Of a DNA stretch of 64,000 nt, positions 35,865 to 44,535 are shown in pieces. A program made the position numbers and the translations under genes. Source of the DNA: Sphingomonas aracearum (GTDB lineage: Bacteria > Pseudomonadota > Alphaproteobacteria > Sphingomonadales > Sphingomonadaceae); contig NZ_QQNB01000003.1 in assembly GCF_003345355.1 (NCBI RefSeq), positions 434,001 to 498,000 of the forward strand, read 5' to 3'. Below the pieces are notes generated by a model that worked only from the letters and a program-made list of their open reading frames with translations, had not been told where the DNA came from and ran no database searches. Position 1 is the first letter of the stretch; every line of letters starts with the position of its first letter.

Positions 35865-38362
35865 GCCAGCGTCAGCCCGGTGGCGCGCAGCGGGTCCGCC
35901 CCGTGCAGGAAATACCGCCAGGCGACGAGTTCGGAGAGGCGGAACAGCCGGCGCTCCACGGTGTCCAGCGCTTCCTCGTCCAGCGCGCCGGCGGTGGCGG
36001 TGGAGATGGCGGCGACCAGCTTGGCCGCCTGTGCCTGTTGCGGCTCGTCCATGCCGTCGTCGCCCAGCACCGGCAGCGCGCGCAGATGCTCGCAGACCGC
36101 GGCGATCTGGAAGGCGAGGCTGCGCGGATTGTTCGGGTCCAGCGCGACGAGATCGACCACCGGCACCCGCGCGATGCCGGTGAGGTAGCGCTGGCGGTAG
36201 CTGATCTGGCTGTTGGCAAGCTCCAGCAGGGTGGACAGATCGTCGGCGCTGGCCTGCGCCATGCCGAACGCGCGCACCTGCCGCGCAATGGCGATCGCGC
36301 GCTCCACCCGCCGGCCGAGGTCGTGGAAGCGCCAGGCGGCGGTGCGCCCCATATGTTCGGCGGAGAGGCCCGACAGCGCGGCATAGCGGCGCTGCAGCGA
36401 GCCCGCGCGGTCGAGCAGGCCACCGCGGCTGGGCACCGGCGCGTCGAGCAGGCGGACCATGTCCGCCGACAGCCGGTCGCGCGAGCCCTGGCCGATGCCG
36501 CGCGCAAGGGCGTTAATCGCGCGCACCGAAGACCATTGCGGGTCCTCGGCCTCCATCGCGGTGCGGGCGAGCTGGACGAGATCGGCGCGTTTCAGGCTGG
36601 CGGGATGCGGTCCGGCGCCCGCGCCGGTGACGAGGCCGACGAGCCTGCCGACGGTGGCAGGCGCCAGCGCCGCGCCGGCATCGGCCTCGATCGAATTGCC
36701 CAGCATCACGCGAATGGCCGCCAGCAGCGCCTCGCCGCGCTCCAGATACCGGCCCAGCCAGAAGAAATTGTCGGCAACCCGGCTGGGCAGCGTGCCCGGA
36801 TTGCGGCGCACATGGATGGAATCGCTCGGCGGGAGCAGCGACACGGGCGCGACGGGCGAGGGACCATGCACGATCACGTCGGCCGACCAATTGCCCTCGC
36901 CCATCACGCTGGCGCGCGCGTCCGCCTGTTCGCCGATGCGGGCAAAGCCGCCGGGGAGCACCCGCCAGCCGCCATCGGGATCGCGCGCGGCGAACACGCG
37001 CAGGGTGAACGGGCGGGCGACCAGCGCGCGCCCTCCGCCTTCCTGCACGTCCACCGCCGGCATGGTGGACAGGCGAACGATCTCCTGGCCGACATAGTCC
37101 TGCGGACGACGCGCCATGTCCGCGGCGAGAGCGCCGCGCTGTTCCGAGGTGAGCTCGGCGCCGAGCGTCGGCCGTCCATCCGGCAGGCCCAGCGGCGGGC
37201 TGCCGAAGGCGGGGGCGATCAGCAGGCTGTCCAGCTCGTCCAGCACATGCGCCGCTTCTTTCGGCCCTCCGCACCACCAGGTGGCGATGTTGGGCAGCTT
37301 CAGGTCTTCGCCCAGCAGCCTGGTCGCAAGCTGCGGCAGGAACGCGCCGAACGCGCGGCTTTCCAGCACGCCGACGCCCGGCGCGTTGGCGACCACCACC
37401 TCGTGCGCGGCCATCGCGTCCACCAGCCCGGGCACGCCGATGCGCGAATGGGTGTCAAAGGCAAGCGGATCGAGCATGCGCGGATCGGTGCGCCGCCACA
37501 GCGCGTCCACCCGCTTGAGCCCGCCGATCGTGCGCACGTACAACCGGTCTTCGCGCACGGCGAGGTCCGCGCCCTCCACCAGCAGCAGGCCGAGATAGCG
37601 GGCGAGATGCGCCTGTTCGGCATAGCTCGGATCGTACCGCCCCGGCGTGAGCAGGCCGATGCGCGGCTCCACCCGGCGGCAGGCGGCGGCGAGCCCGTCG
37701 CGGAACGCGGCAAAGAAGGGCGCATGCCGCTCGACGTTGAGGCGCGACTGCAGCCCGCCCATCGCGCGGCTCACCGCCAGCCGGTTCTCCAGCGCATAGC
37801 CGGCGCCGGCCGGCGCGCGCAGCTGGTCGCCCAGCACGCGCCACTCGCCCGTCGGCCCGCGGCCGAGATCGACGGCAAGGAAGCGCAGGTGAAAGCCGCC
37901 CGGCGGCAGGAGCCCGGCCATCGGGCGCAGGAAATAGGGGCTGCCCGCGACCAGCGCGGCGGGGATCAGCCCGCGCGCCACCAGCCGCGCCTCGCCATAG
38001 AGATCGGCGAGAATGGTTTCCAGCAGGTCCGCGCGCTGGCGCACGCCGGCGGCGATGCCGGCCCATTCGGGCGCGCCGATCAGCAGGGGAACGGGGGAAA
38101 CGGGCCAGGGCCGTTCCTCGCTGTCCCCCGCCACGCGAAAGCCGGTGCCGATGTCCTCGGCATGGCGCTGCACCCGCTCGCGGGCATGGGCAAGGTCGTC
38201 GCCGGCCACCGCCACCAGTTCCTCGAACATCGCGGTCCAGGCCGGGTCGTGCGCTTGGGCGCAGAGCACGTCGCCGGCATGCTCGCGCGCGCAATAGTCG
38301 GCGATCCAGCGCGCCGCGTGCGCCGTGGCGTCCAGCAGCGGCAGGGCGGCTCGGGTCGCCAT
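35861..38362 (-). CDS. Circularly permuted ATP-grasp fused to alpha-E domain
   Basis: 833 residues. N-terminal circularly permuted ATP-grasp (about 1-470): VPLLIGAPEWAGIAAGVRQRADLLETILADLYG, LTPGRYDPSYAEQAHLARYLG, LLVEGADLAVREDRLYVRT and NAPGVGVLESRAF. The C-terminal alpha-E domain (about 515-833) starts SRVADNFFWLGRYLERGEALLAA. In many genomes these are two genes; here they are one polypeptide. The ATP-grasp part is predicted to form amide bonds. Start ATG 38360-38362. Coupled to the transglutaminase gene. Confidence 0.88.
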   Translation of the reverse strand: MATRAALPLLDATAHAARWIADYCAREHAGDVLCAQAHDPAWTAMFEELVAVAGDDLAHARERVQRHAEDIGTGFRVAGDSEERPWPVSPVPLLIGAPEWAGIAAGVRQRADLLETILADLYGEARLVARGLIPAALVAGSPYFLRPMAGLLPPGGFHLRFLAVDLGRGPTGEWRVLGDQLRAPAGAGYALENRLAVSRAMGGLQSRLNVERHAPFFAAFRDGLAAACRRVEPRIGLLTPGRYDPSYAEQAHLARYLGLLLVEGADLAVREDRLYVRTIGGLKRVDALWRRTDPRMLDPLAFDTHSRIGVPGLVDAMAAHEVVVANAPGVGVLESRAFGAFLPQLATRLLGEDLKLPNIATWWCGGPKEAAHVLDELDSLLIAPAFGSPPLGLPDGRPTLGAELTSEQRGALAADMARRPQDYVGQEIVRLSTMPAVDVQEGGGRALVARPFTLRVFAARDPDGGWRVLPGGFARIGEQADARASVMGEGNWSADVIVHGPSPVAPVSLLPPSDSIHVRRNPGTLPSRVADNFFWLGRYLERGEALLAAIRVMLGNSIEADAGAALAPATVGRLVGLVTGAGAGPHPASLKRADLVQLARTAMEAEDPQWSSVRAINALARGIGQGSRDRLSADMVRLLDAPVPSRGGLLDRAGSLQRRYAALSGLSAEHMGRTAAWRFHDLGRRVERAIAIARQVRAFGMAQASADDLSTLLELANSQISYRQRYLTGIARVPVVDLVALDPNNPRSLAFQIAAVCEHLRALPVLGDDGMDEPQQAQAAKLVAAISTATAGALDEEALDTVERRLFRLSELVAWRYFLHGADPLRATGLTLA

Positions 38363-38490
38363 CAGGCGGAAAGGGGCCGCGCTGCGGTCATGAAAGGGGA
38401 GGGACCACAATCGCTTCGCGGGCGCAACATGGATTCGCTCGGATGGCGCCGTTGCCACTCGCGCAGGCGGGCGCCCGACCGGCTGCTCGG

Positions 38491-41007
38491 TCAGAGATCC
38501 GGCAGCACCTGCTCCGCCACGCCCCATCCCGCCAGCGCGCGGCTGCCGGCGCGGGCGATCAGTTCGTCGCGGTCGCGCACGCCCCAGCGGCTCGCCCGGT
38601 CGATGTCGCGCAGTTCGGTCCAGCTGACCGGCGCGGCCACCGGCGCGCCGGCGCGGGCGCGCGCGGCATAGGGCATGATCGCCGTCGCCCCGCGCTGGTT
38701 GCGCAGGTAATCGACGAAGATGCGGCCCTTGCGCTTGGCCTTGCTCATGTTGGCGACGAAGCGCTCGGGCTCGGCGCCTTCCAGGGCGCGGGCGAAGCGC
38801 TCGGCGAAATCGCGCACCGCCGGCCATTCGGCGGCGGGGGTCAGCGGCACGATCACGTGCACGCCCTTGCCGCCGGACAGCATCGGGAAGGTGACAAGGC
38901 CGAGCTCGGCAAGGTGGTTCTTCAAGTCCTCCGCCGCTTTCTTCGTGTCCGCAAAGTCGAGCCCTTCGTCCGGGTCGAGATCGAAGACGAGGCGGTCGGG
39001 CTTCTCCAGATCGTCCACGCGGCTGCCCCAGCCGTGAAATTCGATGGTGCCCATCTGCACGCAGGCGACGAGCCCGTCGGCATCGTCCACCCACAGATAG
39101 TCCTCGGTGGAGCCGTCCTTCTCCCTGACCGGCACCTGGTGCACCTCTTCGCCGAACGAGCCGGCATCGTGCTTCTGGAAGAAGCATTTCTTGCCGCGCC
39201 CCTGCGGGCAGCGAACGAGGCTGATCGGGCGGCGGCCGGCCCAGGGCAGCAGGAGCGGGGCCATGGCCGCATAATAATCGGCGAGATCGCCCTTGGTGAC
39301 GTCCGAGTCCGGGAAGATCAGCCGGTCGCGACTGGACACCTTCACGTGCACTTCGGGCGCAGCGACCTCCGCCACGGGGGCGGGGGTTTCGACCACCACG
39401 TCCGCCGCCTTCTTGTCGCCGCGCAGGCCGAGGAAGCTGGGGTGGCGCAGCACGCCGTCGGGCGTCACCTCGGTGAAGGCGATCTCGGCGACGAGCCTGG
39501 GGCTGATCCAGTGCGCCCCGCGCACCGCGGCGCGCGGCGCCTGCACGGTGGCGGTCTTGCGCTCCAGCTGTTTCATCCGGGCGGACAGGTCGTTCATGGT
39601 TTCGGTATCGAACCCTGTGCCGACCTTGCCGGCATAGCGCAGCTCCCCGTCCTCATGCACGCCGAGCAGCAGGGAGCGGAACCCGCGCGACTTGTCCGAC
39701 GGGGTCCAGCCGACGATCACGAACTCCTGTCGTTTCAGGCACTTGATCTTGAGCCAGTTCTTCGTCCGCTCCGACTTGTAGGGTGCGTCCGCCTTTTTGG
39801 AGACGACGCCCTCGAATCCCTCGCGGCACATGGTTTCGAACAGCTGCTCGCCGGAGCCGAGGATGTGCTCGGCGAATTGCAGGCGCGGATCGATGCCCTT
39901 CACCACGGCGCGGAGGCGTTCCTTGCGCTCGAGGTTGGTCAGGGGCGTGAGGTCCTCTGCGTTGCGGGAAAGCAGGTCGAAGGCGAACAAGGTCATCTCG
40001 CCGCCGGACGAGATGGCGTCCTTCAGCGTCGAGAAATCCGGCCGGCCATCCTTGAAGGCGACGATCTCGCCGTCGATCAGCGCGGTGCCGTCGATCTTCG
40101 CGGCCGCCTCGGCGATGCCGGGGAACTTGTCGGTCCAGTCGAGCCCGGAGCGGGTATGGACCCTGGCCACGCCGTTCGCGACGGCGACAAGCGCGCGATA
40201 GCCGTCATACTTGACCTCGTGCAGCCAGGCGCTGCCGGTGGGCACGTGATCCACCAAGGTGCAGAGCTGGGGCGGGGTGAAGGCGGGCAGTTTCGATCCT
40301 CCCCGCGCGGAGCGGGGGGAGGGGGAGCGCGGAGCGGCCGGTGGCGGAGCGGTATTTGCCTTCGGAGGGCGCGATACCCCTCCACCACTCGCTGCGCGAG
40401 CGGTCCCCCTCCCGCGCCGGGGGAGGATCTTTGGAGATGCGCCTTCCTCGATCTCCGCCATCGTGCGCCCGGTGGCGACGCTGGTGAGCGCCGTTTCCAC
40501 CAGCGTGTCGGTGCCGCCCGCGTCCGCATCGGCGATCTTGCGCAGCAGCCAGTTCTCGTTCTTTTCGCGGCCGCGCGGCTTCAGGCGGATGAGCAGCCAT
40601 TCGCCCTTCATCCGCTCGCCCTCCAGGACGAAATGGAGATGGCCCTTTTCCAGGTCGCTGGCCGACTTGCCCTTGATCGGCGACCAGGTGCCGCGATCCC
40701 ACAGCATCACCGTGCCGCCGCCATATTCGCCCTTGGGGATGGTGCCCTCGAACGTGGCATAGCCGAGCGGATGATCCTCCGTGCGCACGGCAAGGCGCTT
40801 TTCGTCGGGGTCGAGGCTGGGGCCGCGGGTGACGGCCCAGCTCTTCAGCACGCCGTCCACTTCCAGGCGGAAATCCCAATGCAGGCGGGTGGCATCGTGC
40901 TTCTGGACGATGAAGCTGTTGCCGTGCCCCGGTTCGAGCGTGCCGGCGGGCTCCGCGGTCTTGGAGAAGTCGCGCTTGGCGTTGTAGCGGGCGAGGGGGT
41001 TGTCCAT
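38491..41007 (-). CDS. ligD: ATP-dependent DNA ligase D (NHEJ), with in-frame repeat insert
   Basis: 838 residues. Non-homologous end-joining enzyme with order phosphoesterase, ligase, polymerase. Phosphoesterase (about 20-175): IVQKHDATRLHWDFRLE and HPLGYATFEGTIPKGEYGGG. Ligase: adenylated Lys in EVKYDGYRAL (about 264) and EGFEGVVSKKADAPY. Primase-like polymerase (about 550-838): DYYAAMAPLLLPW and FDLDPDEG (metal Asp pair). Residues about 193-238, between phosphoesterase and ligase, come from a 135-bp palindromic repeat. Start ATG 41005-41007 with GGAGG upstream. ku lies 84 bases upstream. Confidence 0.96.
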   Translation of the reverse strand: MDNPLARYNAKRDFSKTAEPAGTLEPGHGNSFIVQKHDATRLHWDFRLEVDGVLKSWAVTRGPSLDPDEKRLAVRTEDHPLGYATFEGTIPKGEYGGGTVMLWDRGTWSPIKGKSASDLEKGHLHFVLEGERMKGEWLLIRLKPRGREKNENWLLRKIADADAGGTDTLVETALTSVATGRTMAEIEEGASPKILPRRGRGTARAASGGGVSRPPKANTAPPPAAPRSPSPRSARGGSKLPAFTPPQLCTLVDHVPTGSAWLHEVKYDGYRALVAVANGVARVHTRSGLDWTDKFPGIAEAAAKIDGTALIDGEIVAFKDGRPDFSTLKDAISSGGEMTLFAFDLLSRNAEDLTPLTNLERKERLRAVVKGIDPRLQFAEHILGSGEQLFETMCREGFEGVVSKKADAPYKSERTKNWLKIKCLKRQEFVIVGWTPSDKSRGFRSLLLGVHEDGELRYAGKVGTGFDTETMNDLSARMKQLERKTATVQAPRAAVRGAHWISPRLVAEIAFTEVTPDGVLRHPSFLGLRGDKKAADVVVETPAPVAEVAAPEVHVKVSSRDRLIFPDSDVTKGDLADYYAAMAPLLLPWAGRRPISLVRCPQGRGKKCFFQKHDAGSFGEEVHQVPVREKDGSTEDYLWVDDADGLVACVQMGTIEFHGWGSRVDDLEKPDRLVFDLDPDEGLDFADTKKAAEDLKNHLAELGLVTFPMLSGGKGVHVIVPLTPAAEWPAVRDFAERFARALEGAEPERFVANMSKAKRKGRIFVDYLRNQRGATAIMPYAARARAGAPVAAPVSWTELRDIDRASRWGVRDRDELIARAGSRALAGWGVAEQVLPDL
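40295..40429. repeat. 135-bp palindromic repeat inserted in frame within ligD
   Basis: Ends are exact inverted repeats, GATCCTCCCC (40295-40304) and GGGGAGGATC (40420-40429), with further inverted GC-rich arms inside, including CTCGCTGCGCGAG and GGAGGGG/CCCCTCC. Length is 45 codons without a stop in the ligD frame. Confidence 0.8.
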
Positions 41008-41029
41008 CACTCGCCTCCCGCCAGATGTG

Positions 41030-41080
41030 CTCCCGCGAGGGCGGGAGCCCAGGCTGGGTTCCCGCCTTTGCGGGGACCCA
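41030..41080. repeat. Short palindromic repeat between ku and ligD
   Basis: GCTCCCGCGAGGGCGGGAGC (hairpin), CCAGGCTGGG, then TTCCCGCCTTTGCGGGGACC. A shorter relative of the elements at 16094-16196 and 29963-30066. Confidence 0.6.
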
Positions 41081-41091
41081 AGGGAGGGAGA

Positions 41092-41994
41092 TCAGGCACG
41101 TTTCCTCGCCGGAGCTTTCTTCTCCTCGGGCGCCTTGGCCGGCGCCTTCTTCGCCGCCGTCTTCTTCGCCGTGGCGGTGCTCTTCGCGGGAGCCGCCTTC
41201 GCGTCGGGCCGTTCCATCGACTTCTTCAAGGCCGCCATCAGGTCCACCACGTTGGAGCCGGAGCGTCCGCCGCCCTCCTCCTTGTCCTCGATGATCTTGC
41301 GGCCCTTCGCCTTGCGCTTCTCCTCGACGAGGTGCTTCAGCGCATCGACATAGCGGTCGTGGAACTCCTGCGGGTCGAAGGCGGCGGACTTGCGGTCGAT
41401 CAGCGCGGTGGCGAGATCGAGCAGCTCGGGGTCAGGCTCCTCGTCGGGAATCTCGCGGAAATAGCCCTGCGCGCGGTGCACCTCGTCGGCATAGCGCAGC
41501 GTTTCCAGGATCATGCCGCGCCCGCACGGCTTCAGGCTGACGATATATTCGCGCCCGCGCATGGCCAGCTGGCCGAGCCCGACCTTCTTCGCGCGGCGCA
41601 GCGCCTCGCGCAGGACGATGAACGCTTCCTCCGCCAGATCGTCGGCGGGCACGACGAAATACGGCTTCTCGTAATAAAGGACGTCGATCTCGGAGGCGTC
41701 GACGAACTGCGTGAGCTCCAGCGTCTTCTTGGACTCGAGCTTCACCGCGTCGATCTCGTCCTGCTCGAGGAGCACGTACTCGCCCTTCTCGAACTCGAAG
41801 CCCTTGACGATCTCGTCCGTGTCGACCGGGCCGATGCCGGGCACGACCTTTTCATACTTGATCCGCTTGCCGCTGGGCTCGTGGATCTGGTGAAAGGCGA
41901 TCTGCGCGCCGGACTTGGTGGCGGAATAGATTTCCACCGGAATCGACACCAGCGCCAGCCTGATCTGTCCCTGCCAATAGGCCCGCGCGGCCAT
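41092..41994 (-). CDS. ku: Non-homologous end-joining protein Ku
   Basis: 300 residues. Homodimer that rings broken DNA ends and recruits LigD. Core (about 1-250): ARAYWQGQIRLALVSIPVEIYSAT, FHQIHEPSGKRIKYEK, DEIVKGFEFEKGEYVLL and YYEKPYFVVPA. C-terminal tail from about 265 is a Lys/Ala/Pro-rich basic extension, as in other bacterial Ku proteins, expected to bind DNA. ATG 41992-41994 is preceded by AAGGAGG. Next gene is ligD. Confidence 0.96.
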   Translation of the reverse strand: MAARAYWQGQIRLALVSIPVEIYSATKSGAQIAFHQIHEPSGKRIKYEKVVPGIGPVDTDEIVKGFEFEKGEYVLLEQDEIDAVKLESKKTLELTQFVDASEIDVLYYEKPYFVVPADDLAEEAFIVLREALRRAKKVGLGQLAMRGREYIVSLKPCGRGMILETLRYADEVHRAQGYFREIPDEEPDPELLDLATALIDRKSAAFDPQEFHDRYVDALKHLVEEKRKAKGRKIIEDKEEGGGRSGSNVVDLMAALKKSMERPDAKAAPAKSTATAKKTAAKKAPAKAPEEKKAPARKRA

Positions 41995-42039
41995 GAACTG
42001 CCTCCTTCCAGGGAGCTTGTTGCGAAGCCGATTCAATCC

Positions 42040-42936
42040 TCAGCGCGCGGACTCGTTCCGTTCCGCAAAGAAGCGGCGGAGCTGGTCGATGACGGCATCG
42101 GGCTGCTCCTCCGGAACGAAGTGGCCGCCGGGCAGCGCGGTGCCCTCCACGTCCTGCGCCCAGCCGCGCCAGGCGGCGAGCGCGTCCTTGCCCTTCAGCG
42201 AGCCCTGTTCGCCCCATAGAACGAGAAGCGGCGCCGCGATCTTCTGCCCGCGCGTTTCCTCGTCGATGCCGCGGTCCACTTCCCAGCCGGCGCGATAGTC
42301 CTGGCACCAGCCATGGATCGCCTCCGGCGTGGCGCAGGCGATATAGTCGGCGACATGATCCTCCGGAAAGCGGGCATGTTCGCCGCCCTGCTGCCCGAGG
42401 ATGTAGCGGACGAAGAAGGCGGGATCGGCGCCGATCAGCCGTTCGGGCAGCCCGCCGGTCTGCGCCTGCATCGGCCAGTGCCACATCCTGGCGGCGGCTT
42501 CGGCATCCATGTCGCGCCAGACATCGGCGGTGGGCACGATGTCGAGCACCGCCACGCGGCTGACGGCATCTGGATGATCGAAGGCGAGGCGGTAGGCGAC
42601 ACGCCCGCCGCGATCGTGACCGGCGACGGCGAAGCGATCGAAGCCCAGGGCGCGCATCGTCGCCACCTGATCCAGCGCCATCGTGCGCTTGGCGTAGAGC
42701 GCGATGTCGTCGCCCGCGTCGGGCTTGTCGCTGCGGCCGTAGCCGCGCAGGTCCGGCACGACGACGGTGAAGTCCTGCGCCAGCGCCGGGGCGACTGCTG
42801 CCCAGCACATCCGGGTCTGCGGCCAGCCATGAAGGAGAAGGAGCGGCGGCCCGGAACCGCCCACGGCGGCGTCCACGGCGATGCCGTGGCCGGGCAGGCG
42901 GCGGTGCTCGAAGCCGGGAAAGATCGCGTCGGTCAT
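42040..42936 (-). CDS. Alpha/beta hydrolase, fluoroacetate-dehalogenase-like
   Basis: 298 residues. Alpha/beta hydrolase with oxyanion region LLLLHGWPQ, RGYGRSDKP, nucleophile Asp108 in AGHDRGGRVAYR, and C-terminal His in LPGGHFVPEEQP. His153-Trp154 (MWHWPMQAQ) match the halide-binding His-Trp of fluoroacetate dehalogenases. An Asp nucleophile also fits epoxide hydrolases, so haloacetate hydrolysis is likely but not certain. Divergent from pdxH. Confidence 0.85.
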   Translation of the reverse strand: MTDAIFPGFEHRRLPGHGIAVDAAVGGSGPPLLLLHGWPQTRMCWAAVAPALAQDFTVVVPDLRGYGRSDKPDAGDDIALYAKRTMALDQVATMRALGFDRFAVAGHDRGGRVAYRLAFDHPDAVSRVAVLDIVPTADVWRDMDAEAAARMWHWPMQAQTGGLPERLIGADPAFFVRYILGQQGGEHARFPEDHVADYIACATPEAIHGWCQDYRAGWEVDRGIDEETRGQKIAAPLLVLWGEQGSLKGKDALAAWRGWAQDVEGTALPGGHFVPEEQPDAVIDQLRRFFAERNESAR

Positions 42937-43006
42937 CGGCGGGGAACGAACGAGCGGCCGTGCCGGTCCCTGTCCACCCCGCCCGTTTTGCGCTATGCGC
43001 GCGCGG

Positions 43007-43582
43007 ATGACCGATCCCTTTCAGCTGTTCGACGCCTGGTTCGCCGAGGCGCAAGGCAGCGAGCCCAACGACCCGAACGCCATGGCGCTGGCGACCGCGG
43101 ATGCCGCCGGCCGCCCGTCCGTGCGGATGGTGCTGCTGAAGGGCCACGGGCCGGACGGCTTCGTGTTCTACACCAACCGCGAGGGCCGCAAGGCGGGGGA
43201 TCTGGCGGAAAACGCGCAGGCGGCGCTGCTCTTCCACTGGAAATCGCTGCGTCGGCAGATCCGTATCGAGGGTCCGGTGAGCCTTGCCGGCGAAGCGGAA
43301 AGCGATGCCTATTTTGCCAGCCGCGGGCGCGACTCGCAGCTCGGTGCCTGGGCTTCGAACCAGTCGCGACCGCTGGACCGCCGCGAAACGTTCGAGGCGC
43401 GCTTCGCCGAGGTGCAGGCGCGGTTCGAGGGCGGCGATGTGCCGCGCCCGCCGCATTGGGGCGGCTATCGGGTGACGCCGACCGCCATCGAGTTCTGGCA
43501 GGATCGCGCGCACCGGCTGCACGAGCGGCGCTTGTTCACCCGCGACGGCGATCGCTGGAACGAAGGGTTGCTGTTCCCGTGA
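43007..43582 (+). CDS. pdxH: Pyridoxamine 5'-phosphate oxidase
   Basis: 191 residues. FMN enzyme making pyridoxal 5'-phosphate. Visible: NAMALATADAAGRPSVRMVLLKG, GFVFYTNREGRKAGDL, ALLFHWKSLRRQIRIEG, YFASRGRDSQLGAWASNQS, and the C-terminal EFWQDRAHRLHERRLF. Start ATG 43007; an in-frame ATG 12 bases upstream is possible. Its stop overlaps the next start (GTGA). Confidence 0.96.
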   Translation: MTDPFQLFDAWFAEAQGSEPNDPNAMALATADAAGRPSVRMVLLKGHGPDGFVFYTNREGRKAGDLAENAQAALLFHWKSLRRQIRIEGPVSLAGEAESDAYFASRGRDSQLGAWASNQSRPLDRRETFEARFAEVQARFEGGDVPRPPHWGGYRVTPTAIEFWQDRAHRLHERRLFTRDGDRWNEGLLFP

Positions 43583-44526
43583 CGGGGGACGAACGCCGCC
43601 GGCTGATCCCCTTTGCCGTGCGCGCCGCGCTGGCGAGCGTGGCGATGGCGAGCTTCCTGCTGCTGCTGAAAGGGTTCGCTGCCTGGCACACGGGCTCGGT
43701 TGCGATGCTGGGCTCGCTGGCGGATACAGGGCTCGACCTGCTGGCGAGCCTGGTTACCCTCTACGGAGTGAAGGTGGCGGCCGAGCCGGCCGATCACGAC
43801 CATCGTTTCGGCCATGGCAAGGCGGAGGCGCTGGCGGCGCTGTTCCAGGTCGCACTGATCACCCTGTCGGCGGCCGGCATCGCCTGGCGCGCGGTGGAGC
43901 GGATCGCCAATCCGGGCATCAGCGAGGATGCGGAGTTCGGCATCGGCGTCTCCGTCGTCGCGATCGCCGCCACGCTGGTGCTGCTGGCCTATCAGCGCAG
44001 CGTGATCCGCAAAACCGGATCGGTCGCGATCATGGCCGACAACGTGCACTATCAGTCCGACGTGCTGCTGAACCTGTCGGTGATCGCCGCCTTGGTGCTC
44101 GATCAGTTCGTGGGGCTGCACGGCGCGGACCCGATCTTCGGCATCGCCATCGCGCTGTGGCTGGCGTGGGGGGCGTTTCAGGCCTCGTCCAACGCGATCG
44201 ACCAGTTGATGGACAAGGAATGGTCGGAGAGCGAGCGGCGCGACTATATCGAGGTCGCCGCCAAGCAGGAGGGCGTGCGCGGCATTCACGATTTCCGCAC
44301 CCGCCATTCGGGCAGCCACCGCTTTGCGCAATTCCACATGGAGGTGGACCCGGCCATGTCGGTGTCCTCCGCGCATCGCATCGTGGAGCGGGTGGAGGGC
44401 GCGCTGCAGCACGCCTTTCCGCGGGTGGAGGTGTTGATCCACCTCGATCCCGAAGGGCATGTGGATACCGACAATCCGCTGGTGGAGGCGGACGTGACGC
44501 CGCACTGGTTCGGCAAGCGGCTGTAG
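43579..44526 (+). CDS. Cation diffusion facilitator, FieF-like
   Basis: 315 residues. Six-span transporter of divalent metals (Zn, Fe, Mn or Cd) out of the cytoplasm. Metal site: AMLGSLADTGLDLLAS in span 2 (two Asp) and MADNVHYQSDVLLN in span 5 (His and Asp); DHDHRFGHGKAEALAAL between spans 2 and 3. C-terminal cytoplasmic domain with HDFRTRHSGSHRFAQFHMEVDP. GTG start overlaps pdxH. Confidence 0.92.
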   Translation: MTGDERRRLIPFAVRAALASVAMASFLLLLKGFAAWHTGSVAMLGSLADTGLDLLASLVTLYGVKVAAEPADHDHRFGHGKAEALAALFQVALITLSAAGIAWRAVERIANPGISEDAEFGIGVSVVAIAATLVLLAYQRSVIRKTGSVAIMADNVHYQSDVLLNLSVIAALVLDQFVGLHGADPIFGIAIALWLAWGAFQASSNAIDQLMDKEWSESERRDYIEVAAKQEGVRGIHDFRTRHSGSHRFAQFHMEVDPAMSVSSAHRIVERVEGALQHAFPRVEVLIHLDPEGHVDTDNPLVEADVTPHWFGKRL

Positions 44527-44535
44527 GAGACCGGC

